A stretch of DNA of 18,091 bases, taken from NCBI GenBank assembly GCA_034716155.1, contig JAYEFR010000085.1, forward strand, positions 1-18,091, written 5' to 3'. How positions within the stretch are numbered: position 1 is the first letter of the stretch; each line of letters starts with the position of its first letter. This document shows, piece after piece, positions 6,948 to 13,330 of the stretch. The DNA is from JAGGYK01 sp034716155. GTDB lineage: Bacteria > Desulfobacterota > Desulfomonilia > UBA1062. A model generated the notes under the pieces. The model had not been told where the DNA came from and ran no database searches. It saw only the letters and a list, made by a program, of their open reading frames with translations. The translations under genes were made by a program, and so were the position numbers.

Positions 6948-8043
6948 CTATGATTTTTGCATCAAGAGATATGCATTGATAAATGGAGTTATATCACCAT
7001 CCAAGACAGCATCTACATTACCCACTTCCAAATTGGTCCTGTGATCCTTGGCCATCTGATATGGTTGAAGAATATAGGATCGGATCTGGCTGCCCCAGGC
7101 AATATCTTTCTTTGACTTATAGAATTCATCCATCTGTTCTTTTTGTTTTTGCTCTTCTAATTTATAAAGTTTTGATAAGAGAATCGTCATGGCAAATGCC
7201 TTGTTTTTGTGTTGAGATCGTTCGTTCTGACACTGAACCACCGTGCCGGTGGGTATATGAGTGATACGTACAGCCGAATCGGTCTTATTAACATGCTGCC
7301 CTCCATGCCCGCTTGACCTATAGGTATCAATCCTTAAATCCTTTTCATCAATCTTTATATCTATGTCCTGATCTACCTCTGGTGTAACCATGACCGATGC
7401 AAATGATGTGTGCCTGCGATTATTTGCATCAAAAGGAGAGATCCTTACCAACCTGTGGACCCCTGTCTCTCCTTTAAGATGACCAAACACCCACCGGCCT
7501 GCTACCTCTATGGTAGCGCTTTTTATACCTGCTTCCTCATCAGAGAGTATATCAATGATCTTAGATTTAAACCCGCCTTTCTCTGCCCATCTCAGATACA
7601 TCCGAAGTAGCATCTCTGCCCAGTCCTGGGCTTCCAACCCCCCTGCCCCTGCATGTATTTCTAAAAATGCGGATTTTTTGTCATCAGTCCCGGACAGGAC
7701 ATGTGTCCGTTCTATGGAATCTATATTATCCTCAAGTCTCTTTAGGGTGTCTTCTACATCCGGGATAACCGAGGATTCATCTTCCTGAGCCAGATCCAGC
7801 AATACATGAAGATCCTCCGAAAGGGTGCAGATTTCTTCCCAGTTTGTTACTATCTCACTGATCCTTGCCCTCTCAGAATGGATGTCTTTTACCTTATTAT
7901 GATCATTCCAGATGGCAGAGTCTTCAAGCCTTTTATCCAGACCTTTCAGTCTTTCCAATTTCTCAGGGATTTCAAAGATAACCCCTGATACTATCAATCT
8001 TCTCTTCTATCGCGTCTATCCGCTGCTGGTAATCTGTTATCAT
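6948..8043 (-). CDS. prfB: peptide chain release factor 2 (RF2), with programmed +1 frameshift
   Basis: RF2 ends translation at UGA and UAA. The gene starts at an ATG (8043-8041) and reads 23 codons, M-I-T-D-Y-Q-Q-R to R-G-Y-L, up to an in-frame TGA (7974-7972). A +1 slip skips the T at 7974 and joins the long frame at GAA (7973), giving complement(join(6948..7973,7975..8043)), 364 residues, essentially the E. coli length. The main frame contains the stop-codon reader S-P-F (V-R-I-S-P-F-D), specific for RF2, and the peptidyl-tRNA hydrolysis loop G-H-G-G-Q-H-V-N. A start at 7997 inside the second frame would remove the conserved N-terminus and is rejected. An AAGG site lies nine bases before the ATG. 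The upstream gene in this direction is lnt, across a 354-base repeat-rich gap. Confidence 0.96.
7972..7986 (-). promoter_or_regulatory. prfB programmed frameshift site
   Basis: On the - strand the site reads AGGGGTTATCTTTGA: a Shine-Dalgarno-like AGGGG, a three-base spacer, then the slippery CTT-TGA at codons 23-24. This is the conserved RF2 autoregulatory signal (E. coli AGGGGGTATCTTTGA). When RF2 is scarce the ribosome pauses at TGA and slips +1 to make more RF2. The base after TGA is A here rather than the commoner C. Confidence 0.93.
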
Positions 8044-8270
8044 GGTAGACGGCCTTAACATTGCGAGTAGTTCTTGTCAATGCCACAATAATTATAGTAG
8101 CTATTTTCATCTAAACCGCCATGAGCGATCCACGCTCACAACGAAGTATGAAAATATTTTCGGGATGAGGGTTCTCTCGCTTGCATGTATCGCTCTTTGA
8201 TACATCCTTTTGGCTTGCTTACGGGCGCTCCCTCTAATTCCCCCTTTGAAGGGGGCCAGGGGGATGTTGA
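8044..8270. repeat. repeat-rich gap between lnt and prfB, proximal part
   Basis: No gene is seen. Three hairpin-forming units occur. (1) TATTTTCAT (8102-8110) pairs with ATGAAAATA (8148-8156) and encloses TGAGCG/CGCTCA (8122-8127 with 8133-8138). (2) ATGTATC (8185-8191) pairs with GATACAT (8199-8205). (3) CCCCCTT (8240-8246) pairs with AAGGGGG (8249-8255). The remaining 8271-8397 is covered by the 58-base repeat and MITE-like copy B listed separately. Confidence 0.55.
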
Positions 8271-8328
8271 TGTAGGGCATATTTCCCTTAAGCGGGCCGA
8301 TGAGAGCAAAAGGCCCCTACAAAGCTTT
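8271..8328. repeat. 58-base hairpin repeat, copy 1
   Basis: Begins TGTAGGGCATATTTCCCTTA and ends CCCCTACAAAGCTTT. It matches 11312-11369 at 56 of 58 positions. The ends TGTAGGG and CCCTACA pair, with further GGGCC/GGCCC pairing inside, so the unit folds into a hairpin. In both copies it is followed after exactly eight bases by the GAGACC end of a MITE-like element. Confidence 0.75.
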
Positions 8329-8336
8329 GTATCTAA

Positions 8337-8444
8337 GAGACCGTTGCACAATTGCTTTTCCGTCATTGCGAGCTTTAGCGAAGCAATCTCAACCATATTA
8401 TCCGCCACGGGATTGCTTCGTCACTAAATTTCCTCGCAATGACA
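8337..8444. mobile_element. MITE-like palindromic element, copy B (runs into the lnt 3' end)
   Basis: The left end GAGACCGTTGCACAAT (8337-8352) matches copy C with few changes. The inner stem is CGTCATTGCGAGC...GAAGCAATCTC (8361-8390) against GATTGCTTCG...CCTCGCAATGAC (8411-8442). No GGTCTC right end is visible; the sequence passes directly into lnt coding sequence near 8445. The element overlaps the end of lnt and supplies its stop codon (8398-8400). Confidence 0.6.
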
Positions 8445-9906
8445 GCCTTTGTTGGATTGAGGAACAAAACCCAAGAAAAACTAGAATAATGCCTATCATC
8501 CCCCAGATCCAGTCAAGGACAGCGCCATATTTTGTATAAAACGTCATATATGAATTCTTCGTGATTTTCTCTACGATCACGCCTTCCTTAAGAAGACCAA
8601 TGCTTTTTGTAATCCTTCCAAATGGATCAACAAAAGCAGATATCCCATGGTTCACAGACCTTATAAGCCAGCGTCTATTTTCTATAGCCCTAAAGGCGGT
8701 TATCTGAATGAGTTGCTCCGGGGCTGACCATGTCTTAAACCAGGCGTCATTAGATACGTTTGCAAGGTAGGCCGCCTTCTTCCTGCACAGCTCCCGTGAC
8801 ATGTCAGGAAATATACTCTCAAAGCAGACCAATACACCTATGTCATCAACGGGTTTAAACTCCTTGGCCTTGGAAAAATCGCTTACACCCTGCATAATCT
8901 TTCCAAAGATGGGCTCTAAGATGCACGGAAGGGGGACATACTCTCCAAATGGGACAAGATGCACCTTGTCATAGTAACCGCAGATTCTACCAGAATGGAT
9001 AAACCATACCCTGTTAAAATATTTACCGTCTTCATTAGCAGGGCTACCCATCAATAAGTGGGCATTACATTGCCTGCTCAATTTTATAATCCTGGAGGTG
9101 GGCCGCCACATCCTGAACAGATAAAAATTGCAAGCTGTCTCCGGCCACACAATAAGATCCACACCTTCTTCTGCAGCAGATTTTGTGAGTCTTGAATATA
9201 TGTCTATGGTAGGGGTAATCATCTCAGGCAGCCATTTCTCCTCCTGAGAAATATTGGCCTGCACAATGCCTGCCTTTAACGTCTCACCTGTAATATCGAG
9301 ATTTTCTATACGCCAGCTTCCCCATACAAAGGATGCGACCAATATAAATATAACAAGGATAGCCGGCTTAAATTCCCTTTTTATAGCCTTATAGATAGCT
9401 ATATTTGCCATCATGACGATGCCGCTGATCAGATAGACACCACCAAATTCCGCACCCTGAACAAGGCCCTTCAAGGGCAACTGAGAATGCCCGGCCAGTG
9501 TCCATGGAAAACCGGATAAGGCATACGTCCTCACCAACTCCAGGATAATCCATATCCCAGGCAGAGATATTATAGCATGTTTGGCCCTAATATTCGCACT
9601 TGCAATGGAAAAGAACACTCCAAAATACAGGGACAGGTAGATAACAAAGATAAAGAGGATAAAGGAAGCCAAAAAAAGATTCAGCCCACCAAATTCATGG
9701 ACTGTATACGCTATCCAGTATATGTTACCCGACCATGCCACAATACCTGCCATGATCCCGAAAACAAAGGCACGGGCCGAGGATAAATCTTCTACAACAA
9801 AAAAAAGCGGGACAGCAAATATCCATATAAGAGGCCATAGATTATAGCTCGGGAATGCCAGAGTATAGAGCAGGCCGGTTAAGATAACAAGGCAGGTCTT
9901 CCTCAA
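8398..9906 (-). CDS. lnt: apolipoprotein N-acyltransferase (502 aa)
   Basis: Adds the third acyl chain to the N-terminal cysteine of lipoproteins at the periplasmic face of the inner membrane. The N-terminal half (about 1-200) is a multi-span membrane region, including the L-A-F-P and S-G-F-P-W motifs. A nitrilase-like domain follows (about 212-450). The catalytic triad is visible: Glu256 (W-P-E-T-A), Lys314 (Y-D-K-V-H-L-V-P-F-G-E-Y-V-P) and Cys361 (V-L-V-C-F-E-S). A last membrane helix is at about 464-482. The start is TTG at 9906-9904, overlapping the corC TGA as TTGA, which implies translational coupling. The final 15 or so residues (from Leu488, S-L-R-G-N-L-V-T-K-Q-S-R-G-G) are encoded by the intergenic palindromic repeat, so the native C-terminus has been replaced or extended. 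Confidence 0.95.
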   Translation of the reverse strand: MRKTCLVILTGLLYTLAFPSYNLWPLIWIFAVPLFFVVEDLSSARAFVFGIMAGIVAWSGNIYWIAYTVHEFGGLNLFLASFILFIFVIYLSLYFGVFFSIASANIRAKHAIISLPGIWIILELVRTYALSGFPWTLAGHSQLPLKGLVQGAEFGGVYLISGIVMMANIAIYKAIKREFKPAILVIFILVASFVWGSWRIENLDITGETLKAGIVQANISQEEKWLPEMITPTIDIYSRLTKSAAEEGVDLIVWPETACNFYLFRMWRPTSRIIKLSRQCNAHLLMGSPANEDGKYFNRVWFIHSGRICGYYDKVHLVPFGEYVPLPCILEPIFGKIMQGVSDFSKAKEFKPVDDIGVLVCFESIFPDMSRELCRKKAAYLANVSNDAWFKTWSAPEQLIQITAFRAIENRRWLIRSVNHGISAFVDPFGRITKSIGLLKEGVIVEKITKNSYMTFYTKYGAVLDWIWGMIGIILVFLGFCSSIQQRLSLRGNLVTKQSRGG

Positions 9907-10739
9907 TCTGCCTGCCTCTGAGCCCTCTTAACAATGAGTCTTAATATCCTCTTTTTATCAGCATTGGCGACCCTGATAAATAATCCCTGATACTCCAATG
10001 CCTCTCCAAATCTGGGTATTCTCTCTAGTTTATATGTAACAAATCCGCCTATGGTATCATAATTACCCTTTGGGATATCTACAGAAAAAGCCTCGCAAAA
10101 TTCGTCTATAGTAAGCTTGGGATCCACCAGAAAGACACCACCCCCCTGATCAATAATAGGCCTTTGTTCAGTATCATCCTCATTGGGAAGATCCCCTATG
10201 ATCTCCTCAATAATATCTGCTATTGTAAGAAGGCCATCTACATTCCCATATTCATCTATCACAATAGCTATATTCGACCTCTTTTGTTTGAATTCATTTA
10301 GAAGCTCTTTTATCTTTTTGCCTTCCGGTACAAAATAGGGAGGGCGTATAAAATCCTTAATATCTATCTTATCCGACGATCTCCCCCAGTATTTTAAAAG
10401 ATCTTTTGCATGTGCCACACCTATTATATTATCAGCTGAGTTCTCATATACCGGGATTCTTGAGTGGCCACCTTTTATTATGACATCCACTAAATCATCT
10501 GCAGTAGCTGAGCTGCTCAAGACTTCCATATTCACCTTGGGCACCATTATTTCATGCACAGCAGTATCTTTAAGCACAATGATATTATGGATCATGTCTC
10601 CCTGATCTTCATCAATGAAACCCTTTTCCTCTACCTCATCAAGAATCTCATAGATCTCCTGTTTTGAATCCTTTGCTGATCTTCTAAATAGCGTCTTTAT
10701 CCTTTTAAAAAAGGACGATTCATCCTGATCATTACTCAA
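9903..10739 (-). CDS. corC: CorC/YbeX-like CBS-domain protein (278 aa)
   Basis: Cytoplasmic protein with two CBS domains (about 60-118 and 127-184; E-I-M-V-P-K at 63-68, H-S-R-I-P-V-Y at 92-98, D-E-Y-G-N-V-D-G-L at 162-170) and a C-terminal CorC/HlyC transporter-associated domain (about 195-275; G-N-Y-D-T-I-G-G-F at 225-233). The first 55 residues are the short helical N-terminus seen in E. coli YbeX; there is no DUF21 membrane domain, so it is of the CorC rather than the hemolysin C/TlyC type. CorC is linked to Mg2+/Co2+ efflux, and in many proteobacteria it precedes lnt as it does here. The start is TTG at 10739-10737, supported by GAGGAG eight bases upstream on the - strand. It overlaps lnt by four bases. 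Confidence 0.92.
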   Translation of the reverse strand: MSNDQDESSFFKRIKTLFRRSAKDSKQEIYEILDEVEEKGFIDEDQGDMIHNIIVLKDTAVHEIMVPKVNMEVLSSSATADDLVDVIIKGGHSRIPVYENSADNIIGVAHAKDLLKYWGRSSDKIDIKDFIRPPYFVPEGKKIKELLNEFKQKRSNIAIVIDEYGNVDGLLTIADIIEEIIGDLPNEDDTEQRPIIDQGGGVFLVDPKLTIDEFCEAFSVDIPKGNYDTIGGFVTYKLERIPRFGEALEYQGLFIRVANADKKRILRLIVKRAQRQAD

Positions 10740-10781
10740 AGAAAATTCTCCTCTATCTCTGTAATTTGCAAAATATTCTAT

Positions 10782-10810
10782 ATTTTACTTAATAATTTAA
10801 AAATAATCAA
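10782..10810 (-). promoter_or_regulatory. predicted sigma-70-type promoter for corC-lnt
   Basis: On the - strand TTGATT (10810-10805) and TAAAAT (10787-10782) are separated by 17 bases, about 45 bases upstream of the corC TTG start, in an AT-rich divergent gap. This is a pattern match only. Confidence 0.4.
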
Positions 10811-10865
10811 TCTATCTTGTGACCAATAAACCATCTGTGGATTACATCAGCACCATTTTTTAGAC

Positions 10866-10898
10866 TTGAAAAACCTATCATGCTTTATATATAAAGCA
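10866..10898 (+). promoter_or_regulatory. predicted promoter with 18-base perfect palindrome before the zinc-ribbon gene
   Basis: TTGAAA (10866-10871) is followed after 16 bases by TATATA (10888-10893). The latter lies inside the perfect palindrome TGCTTTATATATAAAGCA (10881-10898), five bases (10899-10903 inclusive of the A) before the ATG. No Shine-Dalgarno is seen before the ATG at 10903, so if this promoter is used the mRNA would be nearly leaderless. The palindrome could be an operator. Confidence 0.4.
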
Positions 10899-10902
10899 CT
10901 TC

Positions 10903-11247
10903 ATGCCAATCTATGAATATAAATGTAACAAGTGCGGGAAGATAACCACTCTACTGGTAAAGGGATTTAAGGATCCGGATGATCTTGAATGTACCCACTG
11001 TGGGTTCAAAGATCTTAAACGTATTATATCCACGGTTAATTCTCTCTCATCGCATAGAGAACGCCTCGGATCATTTGATGAACATACCAACAAGCCTGAT
11101 AGCTTTTATAAAGACACAAGAAATATCGGTCTGCATGCGGAAAGGATGTTAGAAAAAGCCGGCATAGAGCCTACAGATGATTTCAAGGCAAAACTAGACA
11201 GGGTCAGGACCGACCCTTCAAGTGTGATCAAGGATTATAAAAGCTGA
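10903..11247 (+). CDS. FmdB-family zinc-ribbon regulatory protein (114 aa)
   Basis: The N-terminus M-P-I-Y-E-Y-K-C is the hallmark of the FmdB/CxxC_CXXC_SSSS family. The zinc ribbon is Cys8-x2-Cys11 and Cys30-x2-Cys33 (K-C-N-K-C-G and E-C-T-H-C-G). The rest is a charged, probably flexible tail with helix-like stretches (A-E-R-M-L-E-K-A-G). The founding member was described as a putative regulator of a formamidase-type operon; most relatives are uncharacterised, so its target is unknown. It is divergent from corC, with a 163-base shared upstream region. The start has no visible ribosome-binding site, but M-P-I-Y-E-Y fixes it by family convention. Confidence 0.88.
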   Translation: MPIYEYKCNKCGKITTLLVKGFKDPDDLECTHCGFKDLKRIISTVNSLSSHRERLGSFDEHTNKPDSFYKDTRNIGLHAERMLEKAGIEPTDDFKAKLDRVRTDPSSVIKDYKS

Positions 11248-11311
11248 TCTCCCGACTATATTTTTACCAACATTCCTACTCCCACCAACCCGATTAGCCT
11301 TACCAATACGT

Positions 11312-11369
11312 TGTAGGGCATATTTCCCTTAGGCGGGCCGATGAGGGCAAAAGGCCCCTACAAAGCTTT
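11312..11369. repeat. 58-base hairpin repeat, copy 2
   Basis: Differs from 8271-8328 at two positions only (A/G at unit positions 21 and 35). Again it stands eight bases before a GAGACC element end, so the whole arrangement was probably copied as a unit. The preceding 11248-11311 shows no feature. Confidence 0.75.
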
Positions 11370-11377
11370 CTGTCTCT

Positions 11378-11561
11378 GAGACCTTTGCACAATGGTTTTT
11401 ATATTCATTGCGAGGAGGTTTTTAGGCCGACGTGGCAATCCCATTGGTTGCAGGCACTTTGAAATTCTTCACTTCGCTTAAGCCCCCACACTTCGTGTGG
11501 GTCCCATATTTTGTCTTCGCTAAAGCTCGCAATGACAATATGGGGATTATGCAAAGGTCTC
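11378..11561. mobile_element. MITE-like palindromic element, copy C (both ends intact, 184 bases)
   Basis: GAGACCTTTGCA (11378-11389) is perfectly inverted as TGCAAAGGTCTC (11550-11561). Extending to 16 bases gives GAGACCTTTGCACAAT against GAGACCTTTGCATAAT, one mismatch. The inner arms are CATTGCGAGGAGG (from 11406) and AGCTCGCAATG (11525-11535). A perfect CCCACAC/GTGTGGG hairpin (11485-11491 with 11495-11501) sits in the middle and looks like a later insertion or stem variant. There is no coding capacity and no clear target duplication. After it, 11562-11670 holds CTATTTTCAT (also at 8101) and the inverted CCCCTGATCCCTGAC repeat (11595-11609). Confidence 0.7.
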
Positions 11562-11670
11562 TATTCACTATTTTCATATAAAGTTGAAACCCGACCCCTG
11601 ATCCCTGACCCCTGCTTTCATACAAACCCATGTGGTATCTCTTTGATAAATATGCTAATTGCATCTTGCT

Positions 11671-12825
11671 ATGTTGATAATAAGGTTAAAAGAAAAAAAG
11701 GGTGGCCCCATACTAAAGGGTCACCCGTGGATATTTTCAGGCTCTATAGCAGATGTGAAAGACAAGACTGACGAGCACTTTATATGCAGGGTTCTGGATT
11801 CCAAAGGACATTTTGTCTGCCAGGGTATGTATAACCCCGATTCGCAGATTGCCGTGCGCATACTTACTCTAAAAAATGAGCCCATTAATAAGGATTTTTT
11901 TGTTTCACGGATAAAAAACGCAATAGATTTTCGTAAACTTATCATCCCGAATGATACCACCTGTTACAGGCTAATAAACGCAGAAGGAGACTGCCTCCCC
12001 TGCCTTATCGCGGACATTTATGGTGACGTGATTGTTATACAGTTTCTCTGTCCCGGAATGGAGGGTTTTAAACAGATTATCGTAGACATCTTGAGAGATA
12101 TCTATCCGGATTTTATCATCCATGAAAGATCTGACACAAAATCAAGAAAGGCGGAAGGACTCAGGCCAAACAGCGGGCCTGTATATGGAACCCTTCCCAA
12201 AGGAGATATTGAGGTTATAGAAATGGGCCTGCATTTTCTGGTAGATGTAAAGACCGGGGACAGGACAGGTTTTTATCTGGACCACAAGACAAATCGCCAA
12301 AGGCTAAAGGTCATATCCAAAGATTTAGACGTGCTGGATCTGTTTTGCTATACAGGGGGATTTTCTGTTGCTGCCCTTGCCGGAGAGGCAAAATCCGTAG
12401 TCTCGGTTGACACCTCGGCCCCTACCCTCGATCTCTTTAAAAGGAATATGGCCCTCAATCACGTAAAGCCTTTTGTGTGGGAGTGTATAAGAAAAGATGC
12501 CTTTGCTTTTCTCAAAGAAGATAAAAACATGTATGATCTGGTAATATGCGACTTCCCACCATTTTCTAAGGAACATGCCCTCTACACGGAAATACTTACA
12601 TTGGCTATGGCAAGGATACGAAGAGAAGGAACCCTGTTTGTCGCTATATCCTACTGTCCTCAATTTTCATGTGGAGATCTCCTCAGGGCAATATCCAGGG
12701 CATCTGTTACCTTATCAAGGCCGACAAGGATCATATCCCCGCTTTATCAGGCACCAGATCATCCATACCTTGCTTCTCACCCGGAGGGTAAACACATGCA
12801 CGGTTTTATAGTGCATGTGGGGTAG
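11671..12825 (+). CDS. rlmI: RlmI-like class I SAM-dependent rRNA (cytosine-C5) methyltransferase (384 aa)
   Basis: COG1092/RlmI-type. The N-terminal PUA domain begins L-K-G-H-P-W-I-F-S-G (15-24), followed by an EEHEE-like region and a Rossmann methyltransferase domain: D-R-T-G-F-Y-L-D-H-K (197-206), motif I D-L-F-C-Y-T-G-G-F-S (223-232), acidic V-S-V-D (244-247), and motif IV C-D-F-P-P-F (293-298, usually D-P-P-x-F). Cys329 in I-S-Y-C-P matches the catalytic S-C-S cysteine of E. coli RlmI if one residue is inserted. The C-terminal H-P-E-G-K-H-M-H-G-F matches the family's ending. E. coli RlmI methylates C1962 of 23S rRNA; the exact target here is inferred. ATG 11671 is chosen over an in-frame TTG at 11659 because the family starts close to R-L-K; neither has a good Shine-Dalgarno. 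Length agrees with the usual 390-400. Confidence 0.87.
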   Translation: MLIIRLKEKKGGPILKGHPWIFSGSIADVKDKTDEHFICRVLDSKGHFVCQGMYNPDSQIAVRILTLKNEPINKDFFVSRIKNAIDFRKLIIPNDTTCYRLINAEGDCLPCLIADIYGDVIVIQFLCPGMEGFKQIIVDILRDIYPDFIIHERSDTKSRKAEGLRPNSGPVYGTLPKGDIEVIEMGLHFLVDVKTGDRTGFYLDHKTNRQRLKVISKDLDVLDLFCYTGGFSVAALAGEAKSVVSVDTSAPTLDLFKRNMALNHVKPFVWECIRKDAFAFLKEDKNMYDLVICDFPPFSKEHALYTEILTLAMARIRREGTLFVAISYCPQFSCGDLLRAISRASVTLSRPTRIISPLYQAPDHPYLASHPEGKHMHGFIVHVG

Positions 12826-12841
12826 AAACGTTCCCCTGTAT

Positions 12842-12936
12842 AGTAAAAAGACTGGATTCCGGCTTGGCCGTCATCCCGGACTCCACCCCGGTACGGAATG
12901 ACGGTTAAGGGGTATAAGGACTTTTTGCGAAACCGT
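12842..12936. repeat. inverted repeat with AAAAAG/CTTTTT ends and CCGTCAT stem
   Basis: GTAAAAAG near 12843 and CTTTTTGCGAAACC (12921-12934) face each other around a stem of CCGTCATCCCG (12868-12878) and CGGAATGACGG (12894-12904). The outer ends resemble those of the larger element that follows, so this is probably a shortened relative. It begins 17 bases after the rlmI-like stop and may also serve as a terminator, though no T-run is attached. Confidence 0.5.
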
Positions 12937-12979
12937 CATTATTGAGTTTTGTAAATCTTTCCCTTAAAAACCTTCAACC

Positions 12980-13264
12980 TTGATGCATTCGTAAAAAGCT
13001 CCGCTATGCCGACACGTCGGCATTATAATGGAAAGTAACTTATGTTTTTAACAAATTCGTTATTTCTGGCAAATATTAAAAAATATTAACAACTTATAGC
13101 GCATTTACAGATTTAAGTTACTTGGAAGTCAAAATTAGATGGCAAAGTAAAAAACTTCAAATTCAAGGCACGCAAATCTTGAGGAATGAGGCGTACTTAT
13201 CGTACGCCGCAATGACGAAAGACGCAGGATGGCGCAGAAGTTGGACTTTTTACGAAGCCATCAA
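12980..13264. mobile_element. MITE-like element with 19-base terminal inverted repeats (285 bases)
   Basis: The left end TTGATGCATTCGTAAAAAG (12980-12998) matches the reverse complement of the right end (13246-13264) at 17 of 19 positions. The inside carries AGTAACTT/AAGTTACT (near 13033-13041 and 13115-13122) and a perfect GGCGTAC/GTACGCC hairpin (13190-13196 with 13202-13208). AACCTTCA occurs at 12969-12976 and 13263-13270, a possible 8-base target duplication, but the right copy overlaps the last two bases of the end repeat. No protein is encoded. It occupies most of the 505-base gap before fapA; 13265-13330 has only two weak hairpins. Confidence 0.65.
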
Positions 13265-13330
13265 CCTTCAGTCTATCCACCTGAGTAATTACGATTAAAG
13301 ATCGTCGGCAAGCTAACCGATTTATAATCC

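Noticed and set aside
6948..7997. prfB as a simple 349-aa gene starting at 7997
   Set aside because: The first eight residues come from reading the out-of-frame side of the frameshift site; the true N-terminus starts at 8043 in the other frame.
8136..8539. Open frames of 79-90 codons on both strands across the lnt-prfB gap
   Set aside because: They run through palindromic repeats, have no ribosome sites and encode repeat-derived peptides.
6811..11561. CRISPR array, suggested by repeated similar units
   Set aside because: Units are few, irregularly spaced over kilobases, palindromic, and lack uniform spacers or cas genes.
11659..11670. TTG start for the RlmI-like gene four codons upstream of the ATG
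   Set aside because: No Shine-Dalgarno supports it, and the ATG at 11671 fits the family's N-terminus better.
13323..13328. Perfect TATAAT just before the FapA-like ATG
   Set aside because: A start site set by this -10 would fall inside the coding region, and no -35 is seen at the right distance.
13291..13330. Riboswitch-like leader before the FapA-like gene (ACGAT/ATCGT and TCGG/CCGA mini-hairpins)
   Set aside because: Stems are only four to five bases and no known riboswitch core (such as the c-di-GMP GEMM motif) can be matched.
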